Program-made: the position numbers and the translations under genes
Shown: piece by piece, positions 41,473 through 49,687 of the stretch
How positions within the stretch are numbered: position 1 is the first letter of the stretch
Layout: every line of letters begins with the position of its first letter
Assembly: GCA_050745265.1 (NCBI GenBank)
Contig: JBOGKE010000174.1
Location: 1 to 64,000, forward strand
Length of the DNA: 64,000 bases
Reading direction: 5' to 3'
Origin: RH2-MAG17b sp050745265
Lineage (GTDB): Bacteria > Acidobacteriota > Terriglobia > UBA7540
The notes under the pieces: model-generated
What the model was told of the DNA's origin: nothing
What the model saw: only the letters and a program-made list of their open reading frames with translations
Database searches by the model: none

Positions 41473-42774
41473 ATGGAATCCCCATCGAGCGCACGCCAAG
41501 AGGCTGACGCAGGAAAGTTGCAGAGCTCGAATTTCCGCTGGGTTATCTGCGGTCTGCTCTTTTTCGCCACCGTCATCGCCTACATCGACCGGGGTGTGAT
41601 CGGCTACCTCGAAAAATATCTGGAAGGCGTCATCGGCTGGAACAGCATCCAGTACGGTTACATGACGGGCGCCTTCCAGGCAGCGTATGCCATCGGCCTG
41701 ATCTCGGCGGGGCGGCTGACGGACAGGATCGGCACGCGGAAGGGATTTGCCTTCGCCATCGCCGTCTGGAGCATTGCGGCGATGCTGCCCGGGGCGGCGT
41801 ACTCGGCGCTCACTTTTGGCATCGCGCTGTTCATCCTCGGGCTCGGCGAAGCCGCGAATTTTCCGGCCTGTATCAAAACGGTGGCGGAGTGGTTTCCCAA
41901 GCGCGAGCGCGCGCTGGCGACGGGAATGTTCAACTCCGGCGCGAACGTCGGCAACATTGTTGTTCCGCTCGTTGTCCCCTTCCTCACGTTCACGGTCGGG
42001 TGGCGCGGCGCCTTCGTCGTGACCGGCTGCTGCGGGTTTGTCTGGCTGGCCTTGTGGCTGTGGCTCTATCAAAAACCGGAGGAGCATCCGCGAATATCCG
42101 CGCGCGAGCTCGCCCTCATCCAAAGCGACCGTGAAGAGAAGATTCCGGCCGTGCCTTGGAAGCGGCTGTTCCCGCAGAGGGAAACTTGGGCTTTTTCGAT
42201 CGGAAAGTTTCTCACCGACCCCATCTGGTGGTTCTATCTTTTCTGGCTGCCGCGCTACCTGCAGGGCACTTTCCACCTCAATCTGACGCAGAGCCAGGCG
42301 CCGGTGGTGGCCGTTTACGTGATCTCGTGCGTGGGCAGCGTTGGCGGGGGCTGGATTTCATCGGCGCTGCTCAAGCGAGGACATGGCGTGAACTTCGCGC
42401 GCAAGACGGCGCTGCTGGTGTGCGCGCTGGCGGTGGTCCCGGTGGTGTACGCGCCCTACGCCCACAATCTCTGGGTGGTCGTGGGGTTGGTGGGACTCGC
42501 GGCGGCGGCGCATCAAGGCTGGTCGGCGAATCTCTTTACGCTCACCTCGGATACGTTTCCGAAGGCGGCCGTCGCCAGCGTCGTTGGAATCGGCGGAATG
42601 GTTGGGGCCATTGGCGGCGTGCTGCTGCAAGTGGCTACCGGGTATATCGTGGGATGGACTCACAGCTACGTGCCGCTCTTCATCCTGGCCTGCTCGGTGT
42701 ACCTGCTGGCTCTTTTAATAATCCAGATCCTCTCTCCGAAGCTCGCTCCCGCAAAGCTGAGCAGGCCAGCATGA
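41473..42774 (+). CDS. MFS transporter, hexuronate (ExuT-like) ACS family
   Basis: A 433-residue, 12-helix carrier of the ACS family. Features are FRWVICGLLFFATVIAYIDR, ILGLGEAANFPACIKTVAEW, FPKRERALATGMFNSGANVG and FLTDPIWWFYLFWLPRYLQG, which is close to the pattern of ExuT hexuronate transporters. It would import galacturonate or glucuronate with protons. Its location directly after the LacI regulator and near GH28 and the IolB-type isomerase supports this. ATG 41473 is the start. The next gene (UdgX) begins 33 bases on but is functionally unrelated. Confidence 0.92.
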   Translation: MESPSSARQEADAGKLQSSNFRWVICGLLFFATVIAYIDRGVIGYLEKYLEGVIGWNSIQYGYMTGAFQAAYAIGLISAGRLTDRIGTRKGFAFAIAVWSIAAMLPGAAYSALTFGIALFILGLGEAANFPACIKTVAEWFPKRERALATGMFNSGANVGNIVVPLVVPFLTFTVGWRGAFVVTGCCGFVWLALWLWLYQKPEEHPRISARELALIQSDREEKIPAVPWKRLFPQRETWAFSIGKFLTDPIWWFYLFWLPRYLQGTFHLNLTQSQAPVVAVYVISCVGSVGGGWISSALLKRGHGVNFARKTALLVCALAVVPVVYAPYAHNLWVVVGLVGLAAAAHQGWSANLFTLTSDTFPKAAVASVVGIGGMVGAIGGVLLQVATGYIVGWTHSYVPLFILACSVYLLALLIIQILSPKLAPAKLSRPA

Positions 42775-42807
42775 CGCGCGCGCGGGCAAGCGAGCAGTCT
42801 AACCGGT

Positions 42808-43446
42808 ATGGCGAAGCGAGACCTTCCTGCATCAGCGACAGGTTTGATTCCGGAGCGAGCGAACCTCGCGAAGCTTCGCGGAGCCGCTGCCGATTGCGAG
42901 GCGTGTGATCTTTACAAGGGTGCGACGCAGACGGTGTTCGGTGAAGGACCCGCAAAAGCCGGGATCATGTTTATTGGCGAGATGGCCGGAGATGCCGAAG
43001 ATAAAGAGGGCAGGCCATTCGTGGGGCCTGCTGGCCGGCTCTTCGACCGGCTCCTCGCCGAAGCAGGGGTTGACCGCAAGGAAGCGTACGTGACCAACGC
43101 CGTGAAGCATTTCAAGTGGGAGCCTCGAGGGAAGCGGCGAATTCATAAAACTCCAAATGCCCGCGAGATCGCGGCCTGCCGGCCGTGGCTGGAAGCCGAA
43201 ATCGCCGCCGTGCGACCGCAGGTGATCGTTTGCCTGGGAGCTACCGCGGCGAAGGTGATCTTCGGCAAGGATTTCAGGGTTTCGGAGCAGCGCGGCGCGA
43301 TGGTGCCGTCATCGTACGCGCCATGCGCGCTCGCGACGGCGCACCCCTCCTCCATTCTCCGCGCCGATAGTGACGAAGCCCGGCACGACGCGGAACGGCG
43401 GTTCATTGAAGACCTCAAGCGAATTCCCGATCAGTTCAGGCGCTAA
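42808..43446 (+). CDS. udgX: UdgX-type uracil-DNA glycosylase
   Basis: A 212-residue Fe-S uracil-DNA glycosylase-superfamily protein. Cys residues in CEACDLY, AACRPW and VICLGA are candidate 4Fe-4S ligands. Motif A is IMFIGEMAGDAEDKEGRPFV, and motif B includes ALATAHPSSILR. The loop GKRRIHKTP (residues 108-116) is the insertion that defines UdgX; in the mycobacterial enzyme the His of KRRIH forms a covalent bond to the abasic site after removing uracil, and here that is H113. It is therefore likely a suicide-type uracil-excision protein. ATG 42808 is the start. It follows the hexuronate carrier closely but has no metabolic link to it. Confidence 0.93.
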   Translation: MAKRDLPASATGLIPERANLAKLRGAAADCEACDLYKGATQTVFGEGPAKAGIMFIGEMAGDAEDKEGRPFVGPAGRLFDRLLAEAGVDRKEAYVTNAVKHFKWEPRGKRRIHKTPNAREIAACRPWLEAEIAAVRPQVIVCLGATAAKVIFGKDFRVSEQRGAMVPSSYAPCALATAHPSSILRADSDEARHDAERRFIEDLKRIPDQFRR

Positions 43447-43774
43447 GCGCCGAGCTCGCAATTGGGCAGTACGGCGTCGGCTGCAGCCCGGACCGGCTGG
43501 GGAACTCGCCATCTCGGCGTTCGCCGTAGTTCCGTTCGCGAGCGCCCGCGAAAAATCTGTGCATATACTGTTTTTACCTGATTGCGACGATTCGATAGCC
43601 CCCCGATTATAGAAATCGAAAGATCCAGACTTAGAATTTTTACTGCGACCGCTGAGGCGGGAGTGCGAGGCGGCGCAGCGGGAGCCCGCGGGTGTGGAGT
43701 CCGTTCGGGGAGGGCGCACTCTGCTACGCGCCGGGGCCGGGAATGCTCACATCCATTGAGGCCGAGGAGATTGC
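43447..43774. other. Intergenic region between udgX and the DUF3309 gene
   Basis: I see no gene in these 328 bases. The only clear signal is GAGGAGA at about 43763-43769, the ribosome-binding site of the next small gene. Confidence 0.5.
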
Positions 43775-43945
43775 ATGCTTCTGATCCTGCTCATCATTCT
43801 GATCATCTTGTTCTTCGGAGCTTGGCCGGTATGGCCGTACAGTCACGCATGGGGTTACTACCCGACGGGCGGACTGGGCATTCTGCTGATTATCATCATC
43901 ATCCTGCTGATCGTGGGAGCGGGACGGCGATCCCCTCGCATTTAG
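43775..43945 (+). CDS. DUF3309 family small membrane protein
   Basis: A 56-residue protein: a hydrophobic helix (MLLILLIILIILFFGAWPVW), the family core YSHAWGYYPTGGLG, a second hydrophobic stretch (ILLIIIIILLIVGAG) and a basic tail RRSPRI. This is the typical layout of DUF3309 proteins, two-helix membrane peptides of unknown function common in soil bacteria and often stress-related. GAGGAGA lies four bases before the start. It stands alone, followed by a MITE-like element. Confidence 0.85.
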   Translation: MLLILLIILIILFFGAWPVWPYSHAWGYYPTGGLGILLIIIIILLIVGAGRRSPRI

Positions 43946-44064
43946 GGGCCGGTCCTCGATCGCCCGATAACGACCGCGGATTGGCGAGCTCGTCGCCACA
44001 CCGCAGTCACGCGGCCTCTAAGCCAGGAAATCGCGTCGGCCTCCAGGTATAATCCCATTGCGAC

Positions 44065-44334
44065 CTAGTGTCCCGAATCAAAAGTTCGTTTAATAAGTCG
44101 ATCTTGGCTTCCGGGCGCGGCCACAGCCCCGAAGGGGCGCAATAGCACAGCCCAGGGCGCCAGCCCTGGGTCAAAAGGCCCTCACCCCGCCTTCGGCGCC
44201 CCTCTCCCGCACGCGCGGGAGAGGGGTTGGGGGAGGGGGCGCGGTCTCCCATACCCAGGGCTGTCGCCCTGGGCTTAGCTAGATCGCTTCTTCGGAGCTC
44301 AATTCATAAGCGAACTTCTGACTCAGGATACTAG
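44065..44334. mobile_element. MITE-like element with about 32-bp terminal inverted repeats
   Basis: The left end CTAGTGTCCCGAATCAAAAG (continuing TTCGTTTA) and the inverse of the right end CTAGTATCCTGAGTCAGAAG (continuing TTCGCTTA) match at roughly four of five positions over 32 bases. The 270-bp interior has no transposase and contains nested dispersed repeats (CAGCCCAGGGCGCCAGCCCT and its inverse near 44256-44275; a CCCTCACCCC block at 44180). It resembles a deleted DNA transposon. Confidence 0.7.
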
Positions 44335-44722
44335 TCATTGCCCGCAGTTTCCGTGGACAGTCCGCGCAAAGACGAATATACTAGGCGGCTTGGCGCGAGC
44401 CGGCTTGTTCGAACTTGTCCTGGGCTCCCGCGAGGCGCATGGCCAAAAAGTTTGCGCAGCCCGCGGCGTTTGTGGTAACAATAGCATTTAGGTTCTTTCT
44501 GCATCACCACTATGCTCCGAAGTACGGGGGGCCAGCCCAGGCAAGCGGTCGCTGACGCCGAAGCCGCCGTGGTATCAAGCCCCTTTTTACCGGTCGTACG
44601 GAATCGAGAATCCAGTCACGGCAACAGCGAGTCTGAAATCGGCAATCTCATCTCAGCGGGTTCGCCGGCCCGCCGAATTCGCTCCGATCCTGAGCAGCGG
44701 GTAAGCGGGAGGAAAAACGAAC
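44335..44722. other. Leader region of the nuo operon
   Basis: I see no gene in this 388-base stretch. It should hold the promoter for the complex I operon; TTTGTGGTAACAATAGCATT near 44470-44489 is a possible promoter-like segment, but I cannot fix -35/-10 boxes. GGGAGGA at 44707-44713 is the probable ribosome-binding site for nuoA. Confidence 0.4.
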
Positions 44723-45100
44723 TTGGCAGCCGTCTGGCCGATTCTGCTTTATTTCGTCCTGGTTGTCATTCTGATTGCAGTGATGCTTGGTCTCTCGTAC
44801 CTGCTGGGCGAGCGGCATCATCAGGAGGCGACCGGCGCGCCCTACGAGGGTGGCATCGTTTCGGAGGGCTCCGCGCACGTTCGCTTCCCCGCGCGTTTTT
44901 ACCTGCTGGCGATGTTTTTTGTGGTGTTCGATCTGGAGGCGGTTTTTGTTTTCGCCTGGGCGGTGGCTGCGAAGGAAGTGGGGTGGGCGGGCTACTGGGA
45001 AATCCTCGTTTTCATTGGAATTCTGGTGGCATCGTTGATCTATTTGTGGCGGCTCGGGGCGCTGGAGTTCGGCGCCCGGAAACGGCCCTACAGCCGGTAG
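44723..45100 (+). CDS. nuoA: NADH-quinone oxidoreductase subunit A
   Basis: A 125-residue, three-helix membrane subunit. Family blocks are YLLGERHHQEATGAPYEGGI (the NuoA loop, although it lacks the usual Cys) and RFYLLAMFFVVFDLEAVFVF with the conserved acidic residues. NuoA lies at the junction of the membrane arm and quinone site of complex I. The start is TTG 44723 with AGGA about ten bases upstream. It is the first gene of the nuo operon; nuoB follows 18 bases downstream. Confidence 0.93.
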   Translation: MAAVWPILLYFVLVVILIAVMLGLSYLLGERHHQEATGAPYEGGIVSEGSAHVRFPARFYLLAMFFVVFDLEAVFVFAWAVAAKEVGWAGYWEILVFIGILVASLIYLWRLGALEFGARKRPYSR

Positions 45101-45118
45101 ACGCGGCACCGACTTGAT

Positions 45119-45751
45119 ATGGAAGTGACGATTACCAAACCGGGTTCGACAGGTGCTGGGTATCGCTCGGCATTCGAAGAGCAAGTGCGACGGAGCGTGG
45201 CGTTTTCGCGTCTTCAGGACCTGGTGGCATGGGGTCGCAAGAATTCGATCTGGCCCTTCGGCTTCGGCCTTTCCTGCTGCTTCGTCGAGATGGCTACGAG
45301 CCTCACCAGCAAATACGATGTGGCGCGTTTTGGAGCGGAAGTGATTCGCGGAACGCCGCGCGAAGCGGACTTGATGGTGATCGCCGGCACGTGTTTCATT
45401 AAAATGGCGCCTGTAGTCCAGCGGCTCTATGAGCAGATGATGGCTCCACGCTGGGTGATCTCCATGGGATCGTGCGCGAATTCCGGCGGTATGTACGACA
45501 TTTACAGCGTGGTTCAAGGAGTAGACAAATTCTTGCCGGTCGACGTTTACGTCCCCGGATGCCCGCCTCGCCCCGACGCTTTTGAGCATGGCTTGACCCT
45601 GCTGCAGCAAGCGGCGGGGAATGAGAAGCGACCGCTGAGCTGGGTGGTGGGGCCGCAGGAAGTCGCGCGCATCGCGCTTCCGGCCGACCGCGACCTGAAG
45701 CGAGAAGAGCGCCGGAAAACAACATTTCTGCGAACGCCGGATTCTGTATAG
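45119..45751 (+). CDS. nuoB: NADH-quinone oxidoreductase subunit B
   Basis: A 210-residue peripheral-arm subunit holding cluster N2. The ligands are visible in PFGFGLSCCFVEMA (tandem Cys), GSCANSGGMYD and VPGCPPRPDAFEHG. It passes electrons from the Fe-S chain to quinone at the interface with NuoD. The ribosome-binding site is weak, so coupling to nuoA (18-base gap) is likely. A 110-base gap of degenerate GCTGAAAGCTGA words separates it from nuoCD. Confidence 0.96.
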   Translation: MEVTITKPGSTGAGYRSAFEEQVRRSVAFSRLQDLVAWGRKNSIWPFGFGLSCCFVEMATSLTSKYDVARFGAEVIRGTPREADLMVIAGTCFIKMAPVVQRLYEQMMAPRWVISMGSCANSGGMYDIYSVVQGVDKFLPVDVYVPGCPPRPDAFEHGLTLLQQAAGNEKRPLSWVVGPQEVARIALPADRDLKREERRKTTFLRTPDSV

Positions 45752-45861
45752 CTGTCAGCGATCACCTTTCAGCCATCAGGCTGCTGGCGGCGAAGTGCTG
45801 AAAGCTGGCGGCTGACCGTGAAGGCTGATGTTGAGTGCTGAAAGCTGATTACTGAGAGCTG
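45752..45861. repeat. GCTGAAAGCTGA degenerate repeat in the nuoB-nuoCD gap
   Basis: The gap contains at least five copies of GCTGA/AGCTG words (for example TGCTGAAAGCTGGCGGCTGA). A different but similar-looking repeat (CAGGTGACAGGCGACAGGTA; CTGAAACCTGACAGCTGAAA) fills the nuoCD-nuoE gap. Confidence 0.7.
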
Positions 45862-47613
45862 ATGATTGCCGCTTCGACAATCTTAGACGACGTTCAGGCG
45901 AAGTTCGGCCCCGAATCGGTCCTGCCCCAAACCTGCCGCGACGACATTCCAACTTTCTGGATCGCGCCCGCGAAAATCGAGGATGTATTTCGCTACCTGA
46001 AGCACGAGGCGCCGGAGCCTTACAAAGTTCTTTACGACATTACCGCGATTGATGAGCGCGCTCGCGTTCATCGCGACGGTGAGCCGGCCAGCGATTTCAC
46101 GGTAGTTTATCATCTGCTCTCCTACGAGCGGAACGCATATCTGCGAATCAAAGTCGCTTTGCGATCCGATGGGCTGCGGGTCCCCACGCTCACAGGAATT
46201 TGGCCGTGCGCTAACTGGTATGAGCGCGAAGTTTGGGATATGTTCGGCATCGTTTTCGACGGGCATCCTCACCTCGCGCGCATCCTGATGCCGAAAACCT
46301 GGCAGGGACATCCGCTGCGGAAAGACCATCCGGCGCGCGCCACCGAAATGGGTCCGTACCGCTTGCCCGAGGAAAAGGAAGAAGCCGAGCAGGAAGCGCT
46401 GCGATTCCGCCCGGAAGAATGGGGAATGAAGCGGCAAAGGGAGGACAGCGATTTCCTTTTTCTGAACATCGGACCTCAGCATCCCGGAACGCACGGCGTG
46501 CTGCGCATCGTCCTGCAACTCGACGGCGAAGAAATTCTCGACTGCGTGCCGGAGATCGGTTTTCACCACCGCGGCGCCGAGAAAATGGGCGAGCGGCAAA
46601 GCTGGCACACATTTATTCCCTACACGGACCGCATCGACTACCTGGGCGGTGTGATGAACAACCTCGCCTACCTGGTGGCGGTGGAGAAGCTGGGCCGGAT
46701 CGATGTTCCGCAGCGCGCGCAAGTGATCCGCGTAATGCTGGCCGAACTTTTCCGCATTATCAGCCATCTCGTCTGGTTTGGAACGTTCGCGCAGGATCTC
46801 GGCCAGCTTTCGCCGGTCTTCTTCACCTTTAACGATCGCGAGCGCGCTTTCGGAATCATTGAAGCCATCTGCGGCGCGCGCATGCACCCGAACTGGTACC
46901 GCATCGGCGGAGTGGCGCAGGACCTGCCGAAGGGCTGGGATGGCATGATCCGCGATTTCCTGAAGTACCTGCCGCCGCGCCTCGTCGAGTATGACAGCGA
47001 AATTATGGGCAACCGCATCTTCAAGGCGCGCACGGTGGGCGTGGGCGTCTATTCGCTGAGCGAGGCGATCGACTGGGGAGTAACGGGACCGAACCTGCGA
47101 GCCTGCGGCTTTGAGTGGGATTTCCGCAAGAAGCAGCCGTACTCGGGATACGAGAACTACCGGTTTGACATTCCGACGGCCGTGCATGGCGACTGCTACG
47201 ACCGCGCCGTGGTCCGGGTGGAAGAGATGCGCCAAAGCCTGCGCATCATTCAGCAGTGTGTCGACAACATGCCGGAAGGACCCTATAAGTCGCTTCAGCC
47301 CCTCAGCGCCCCGCCGATCAAAGAGCCTCACACGATGCACGATATCGAGACGCTCATCACGCATTTTCTTGGCGTGAGCTGGGGGCCGGTGATGCCGCCC
47401 GGAGAAGTTCTGGGCGCTATCGAGGCGACGAAGGGCAACAACGGATATTATCTGGTGAGCGACGGCAGCACGGTTTCGTATCGCACCCGTATCCGCAGCC
47501 CCTCGTTCAATCATATTCAGACGCTGCCGAATCTTTGCCGCGGATTGACGGTTTCGGATCTGATCGCGATTCTCGGAAGCCTGGATTTCGTTCTGGCGGA
47601 TATTGATCGATGA
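45862..47613 (+). CDS. nuoCD: Fused NADH-quinone oxidoreductase subunits C and D
   Basis: A 583-residue fusion. Residues about 1-165 are NuoC (30-kDa subunit: FTVVYHLLSYERNAYLRIKV, NWYEREVWDMFGIVFDGHPH). From about 195 the protein is NuoD (49-kDa subunit: LNIGPQHPGTHGVLRIVLQL, PEIGFHHRGAEKMGER, and the C-terminal block SLDFVLADIDR). NuoD forms the quinone cavity with NuoB. The C-D fusion occurs in E. coli and several other groups, and here the junction is a charged linker (EEKEEAEQEALRFRPEEWGM). ATG 45862 is the start. Confidence 0.97.
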   Translation: MIAASTILDDVQAKFGPESVLPQTCRDDIPTFWIAPAKIEDVFRYLKHEAPEPYKVLYDITAIDERARVHRDGEPASDFTVVYHLLSYERNAYLRIKVALRSDGLRVPTLTGIWPCANWYEREVWDMFGIVFDGHPHLARILMPKTWQGHPLRKDHPARATEMGPYRLPEEKEEAEQEALRFRPEEWGMKRQREDSDFLFLNIGPQHPGTHGVLRIVLQLDGEEILDCVPEIGFHHRGAEKMGERQSWHTFIPYTDRIDYLGGVMNNLAYLVAVEKLGRIDVPQRAQVIRVMLAELFRIISHLVWFGTFAQDLGQLSPVFFTFNDRERAFGIIEAICGARMHPNWYRIGGVAQDLPKGWDGMIRDFLKYLPPRLVEYDSEIMGNRIFKARTVGVGVYSLSEAIDWGVTGPNLRACGFEWDFRKKQPYSGYENYRFDIPTAVHGDCYDRAVVRVEEMRQSLRIIQQCVDNMPEGPYKSLQPLSAPPIKEPHTMHDIETLITHFLGVSWGPVMPPGEVLGAIEATKGNNGYYLVSDGSTVSYRTRIRSPSFNHIQTLPNLCRGLTVSDLIAILGSLDFVLADIDR

Positions 47614-47756
47614 AGCCAGGTGACAGGCGACAGGTATCAGGTGTCAGCTAGCGGATTTTTTGGGGGTGCTGCGTGTCGTGTACTCGCCGCTGGGGCTGAA
47701 ACCTGACAGCTGAAACCTGGGGCCTGCCCCATGATCATCAAGCGGAGTACCGTATC

Positions 47757-48221
47757 GTGTTGAGTGCTGAAGAGCGTCACGAAATTGAAGCCGAGTTCGC
47801 GCACTATCCCACCAAGCAAGCTGTATGCATCGACGCAATGAAGATCGTGCAGCGCGGGCGGGGTTGGATATCGGATGAGAGTCTCCGGGAGATCGCCGAG
47901 CTGCTGGAAATGTCGGTCGACGAGCTCGACGGCGTGGCGACGTTTTACAATCTCATTTACCGCAAGCCGGTCGGCCGCCACGTCATCTCCGTATGCGACA
48001 GCGTGAGCTGCTGGATCATGGGCTACGAGCGGCTGCGGCAGGCGCTGATGAGCCGGCTGGGAATCAAGATGGGCGAGACCACCGCCGACGGACGATTCAC
48101 GCTGATTCCAATCGTATGTCTCGGCGCCTGCGACCACGCGCCCACGCTCCTGGTGGACCAGGACCTTCATCACGACGTTGACGCGCAGAACCTGGACAAG
48201 GTTTTAGAGAAATATAAATGA
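47757..48221 (+). CDS. nuoE: NADH-quinone oxidoreductase subunit E
   Basis: A 154-residue thioredoxin-like [2Fe-2S] protein. Ligands are CDSVSCWIMG and CLGACDHAP, the N1a site. It is part of the NADH-input module with NuoF and NuoG. The start is GTG 47757 with GGAG ten bases upstream; a TTG follows directly. The preceding 143 bases are repeats. Confidence 0.95.
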   Translation: MLSAEERHEIEAEFAHYPTKQAVCIDAMKIVQRGRGWISDESLREIAELLEMSVDELDGVATFYNLIYRKPVGRHVISVCDSVSCWIMGYERLRQALMSRLGIKMGETTADGRFTLIPIVCLGACDHAPTLLVDQDLHHDVDAQNLDKVLEKYK

Positions 48222-48320
48222 GATTGGGCCATTGAATCGCCGTCCGATGCGTTGCACGCGGCGACGCCAAGATTACGACAATGACTCAATGGTTCAATGA
48301 AAGAATGACTCAATAAGTTC

Positions 48321-49595
48321 ATGGAAAAGGTTCTCACCAAAAACATTCGGCCCGATCTCGGTTACGTCGACCTCCGCTCGTACGAGGCGAGCGGCGGCTA
48401 CGAGGGGCTGCGCAAAGCGCTGAAGATGGCGCCGGCTGAGGTCGTCGACGAGGTCAAGAAGTCGAATCTCCGCGGCCGCGGCGGCGCCGGTTTCCCGACC
48501 GGAATGAAATGGAGCTTTGTGCCGATGGGGGCGGACGCGCCCCATCCGAAATACATCGTGTGCAACGCCGACGAGATGGAGCCTGGGACGTTCAAGGACC
48601 GCCTCCTGATGGAAGCCGACCCGCTGCAACTCGTCGAGGGCATGACAGTTGCCGGATACGCGATTCAGGCCGACATTGCCTACATTTTCATTCGCGGCGA
48701 GTACGTGCTGTCCGAGCAGCGCCTCCGGCACGCCATTGCCGAAGCGTACGAAAAGAATTTCCTGGGCAAGAACATTCTCGGCTCGAGCTATAGCCTGGAG
48801 ATGATTATCCACATGAGCGGCGGCCGTTACATGTGCGGGGAAGAGACGGGATTGCTGAACGCCCTCGAAGGGAAGCGCGCCAACCCGCGCACCAAGCCCC
48901 CGTTTCCGCAGGTTTCAGGACTGTTCGGCAAACCGACCATCGTGCAGAACGTTGAGACGCTTTGCAACGTGCCGCATATCGTCAAGAACGGCCCCGACTG
49001 GTTCAAAGGGCTGAGCTACACTCAGGACGGCGGCACGAAGCTCTACGGCGCGAGCGGCAAGGTGAAGCGCCCGGGCCTGTGGGAACTGCCGATGGGCACC
49101 ACCGTTCGCGAGCTTCTGGAAGTTCACGCGGGCGGAATGCAGGACGGAGTCAAGTTCCGCGGCCTTCTGCCGGGCGGCGCGTCCACCGATTTTCTGGTGG
49201 AAGAGCACCTTGACGTTCGGATGGACTTCACCGAGGTAGCCAAGGCAGGAAGCCGCATGGGCACGGGCACCATGATCATTCTGGACGATCAGACCTGCCC
49301 CGTCGGCATGGTGGCGAACCTCGAGCACTTTTTCTCGCAGGAGTCTTGCGGCTGGTGTACTCCGTGCTGGAGCGGGCTCTCGTGGGCCGAGAAGGCGCTG
49401 TATGCTCTCGAAGACGGAGAAGGCCAGGCGGAGGACCTCGATCATTTGGCGTTCATCAGCCGGCTCTGCGCTCCCGGCAATACGTTTTGCGCGCTCGCGC
49501 CGGGCGCCGTCGAGCCTCTGCAAAGCGCGCTGAAGTATTTTCGCGCGGACTTCGACCGGCACGTCGCCGAGAAGCGCTGCCCCTGGAAAGCGTGA
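48321..49595 (+). CDS. nuoF: NADH-quinone oxidoreductase subunit F
   Basis: A 424-residue flavoprotein that oxidises NADH. The NADH/FMN sites are NLRGRGGAGFPTGMKWSFVP, then KYIVCNADEMEPGTFKDR and MSGGRYMCGEETGLLNALEG. The 4Fe-4S N3 ligands are in SCGWCTPCWSG with a later Cys in ISRLCAPGNTFC. It begins at ATG 48321. The gap before it carries repeated ATGACTCAAT words (48280-48316); the gap after it has the ATCCGCAGATT repeat. Confidence 0.97.
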   Translation: MEKVLTKNIRPDLGYVDLRSYEASGGYEGLRKALKMAPAEVVDEVKKSNLRGRGGAGFPTGMKWSFVPMGADAPHPKYIVCNADEMEPGTFKDRLLMEADPLQLVEGMTVAGYAIQADIAYIFIRGEYVLSEQRLRHAIAEAYEKNFLGKNILGSSYSLEMIIHMSGGRYMCGEETGLLNALEGKRANPRTKPPFPQVSGLFGKPTIVQNVETLCNVPHIVKNGPDWFKGLSYTQDGGTKLYGASGKVKRPGLWELPMGTTVRELLEVHAGGMQDGVKFRGLLPGGASTDFLVEEHLDVRMDFTEVAKAGSRMGTGTMIILDDQTCPVGMVANLEHFFSQESCGWCTPCWSGLSWAEKALYALEDGEGQAEDLDHLAFISRLCAPGNTFCALAPGAVEPLQSALKYFRADFDRHVAEKRCPWKA

Positions 49596-49687
49596 TCCGC
49601 AGATTTCACAGATTAACCGCACATCTGTGCAATGTGCGCAATCGGCGGATTCGAGTTGCGTAATCTGCGGATGAGTCAAGGAGTCGA
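49596..49687. repeat. ATCCGCAGATT-type repeat in the nuoF-nuoG gap
   Basis: The gap reads ATCCGCAGATTTCACAGATT... and ends with the inverse GTAATCTGCGGAT, so it can fold on itself. Related copies are at 52391-52424 after nuoG and at 52812-52841 inside the end of the GxxExxY remnant. Confidence 0.75.

Noticed and set aside
45883..47514. Long open frame (543 codons) on the minus strand opposite nuoCD
   Set aside because: Antisense shadow of a GC-rich gene; composition is His/Arg/Val-rich without any domain, while the plus strand is unambiguous NuoCD.
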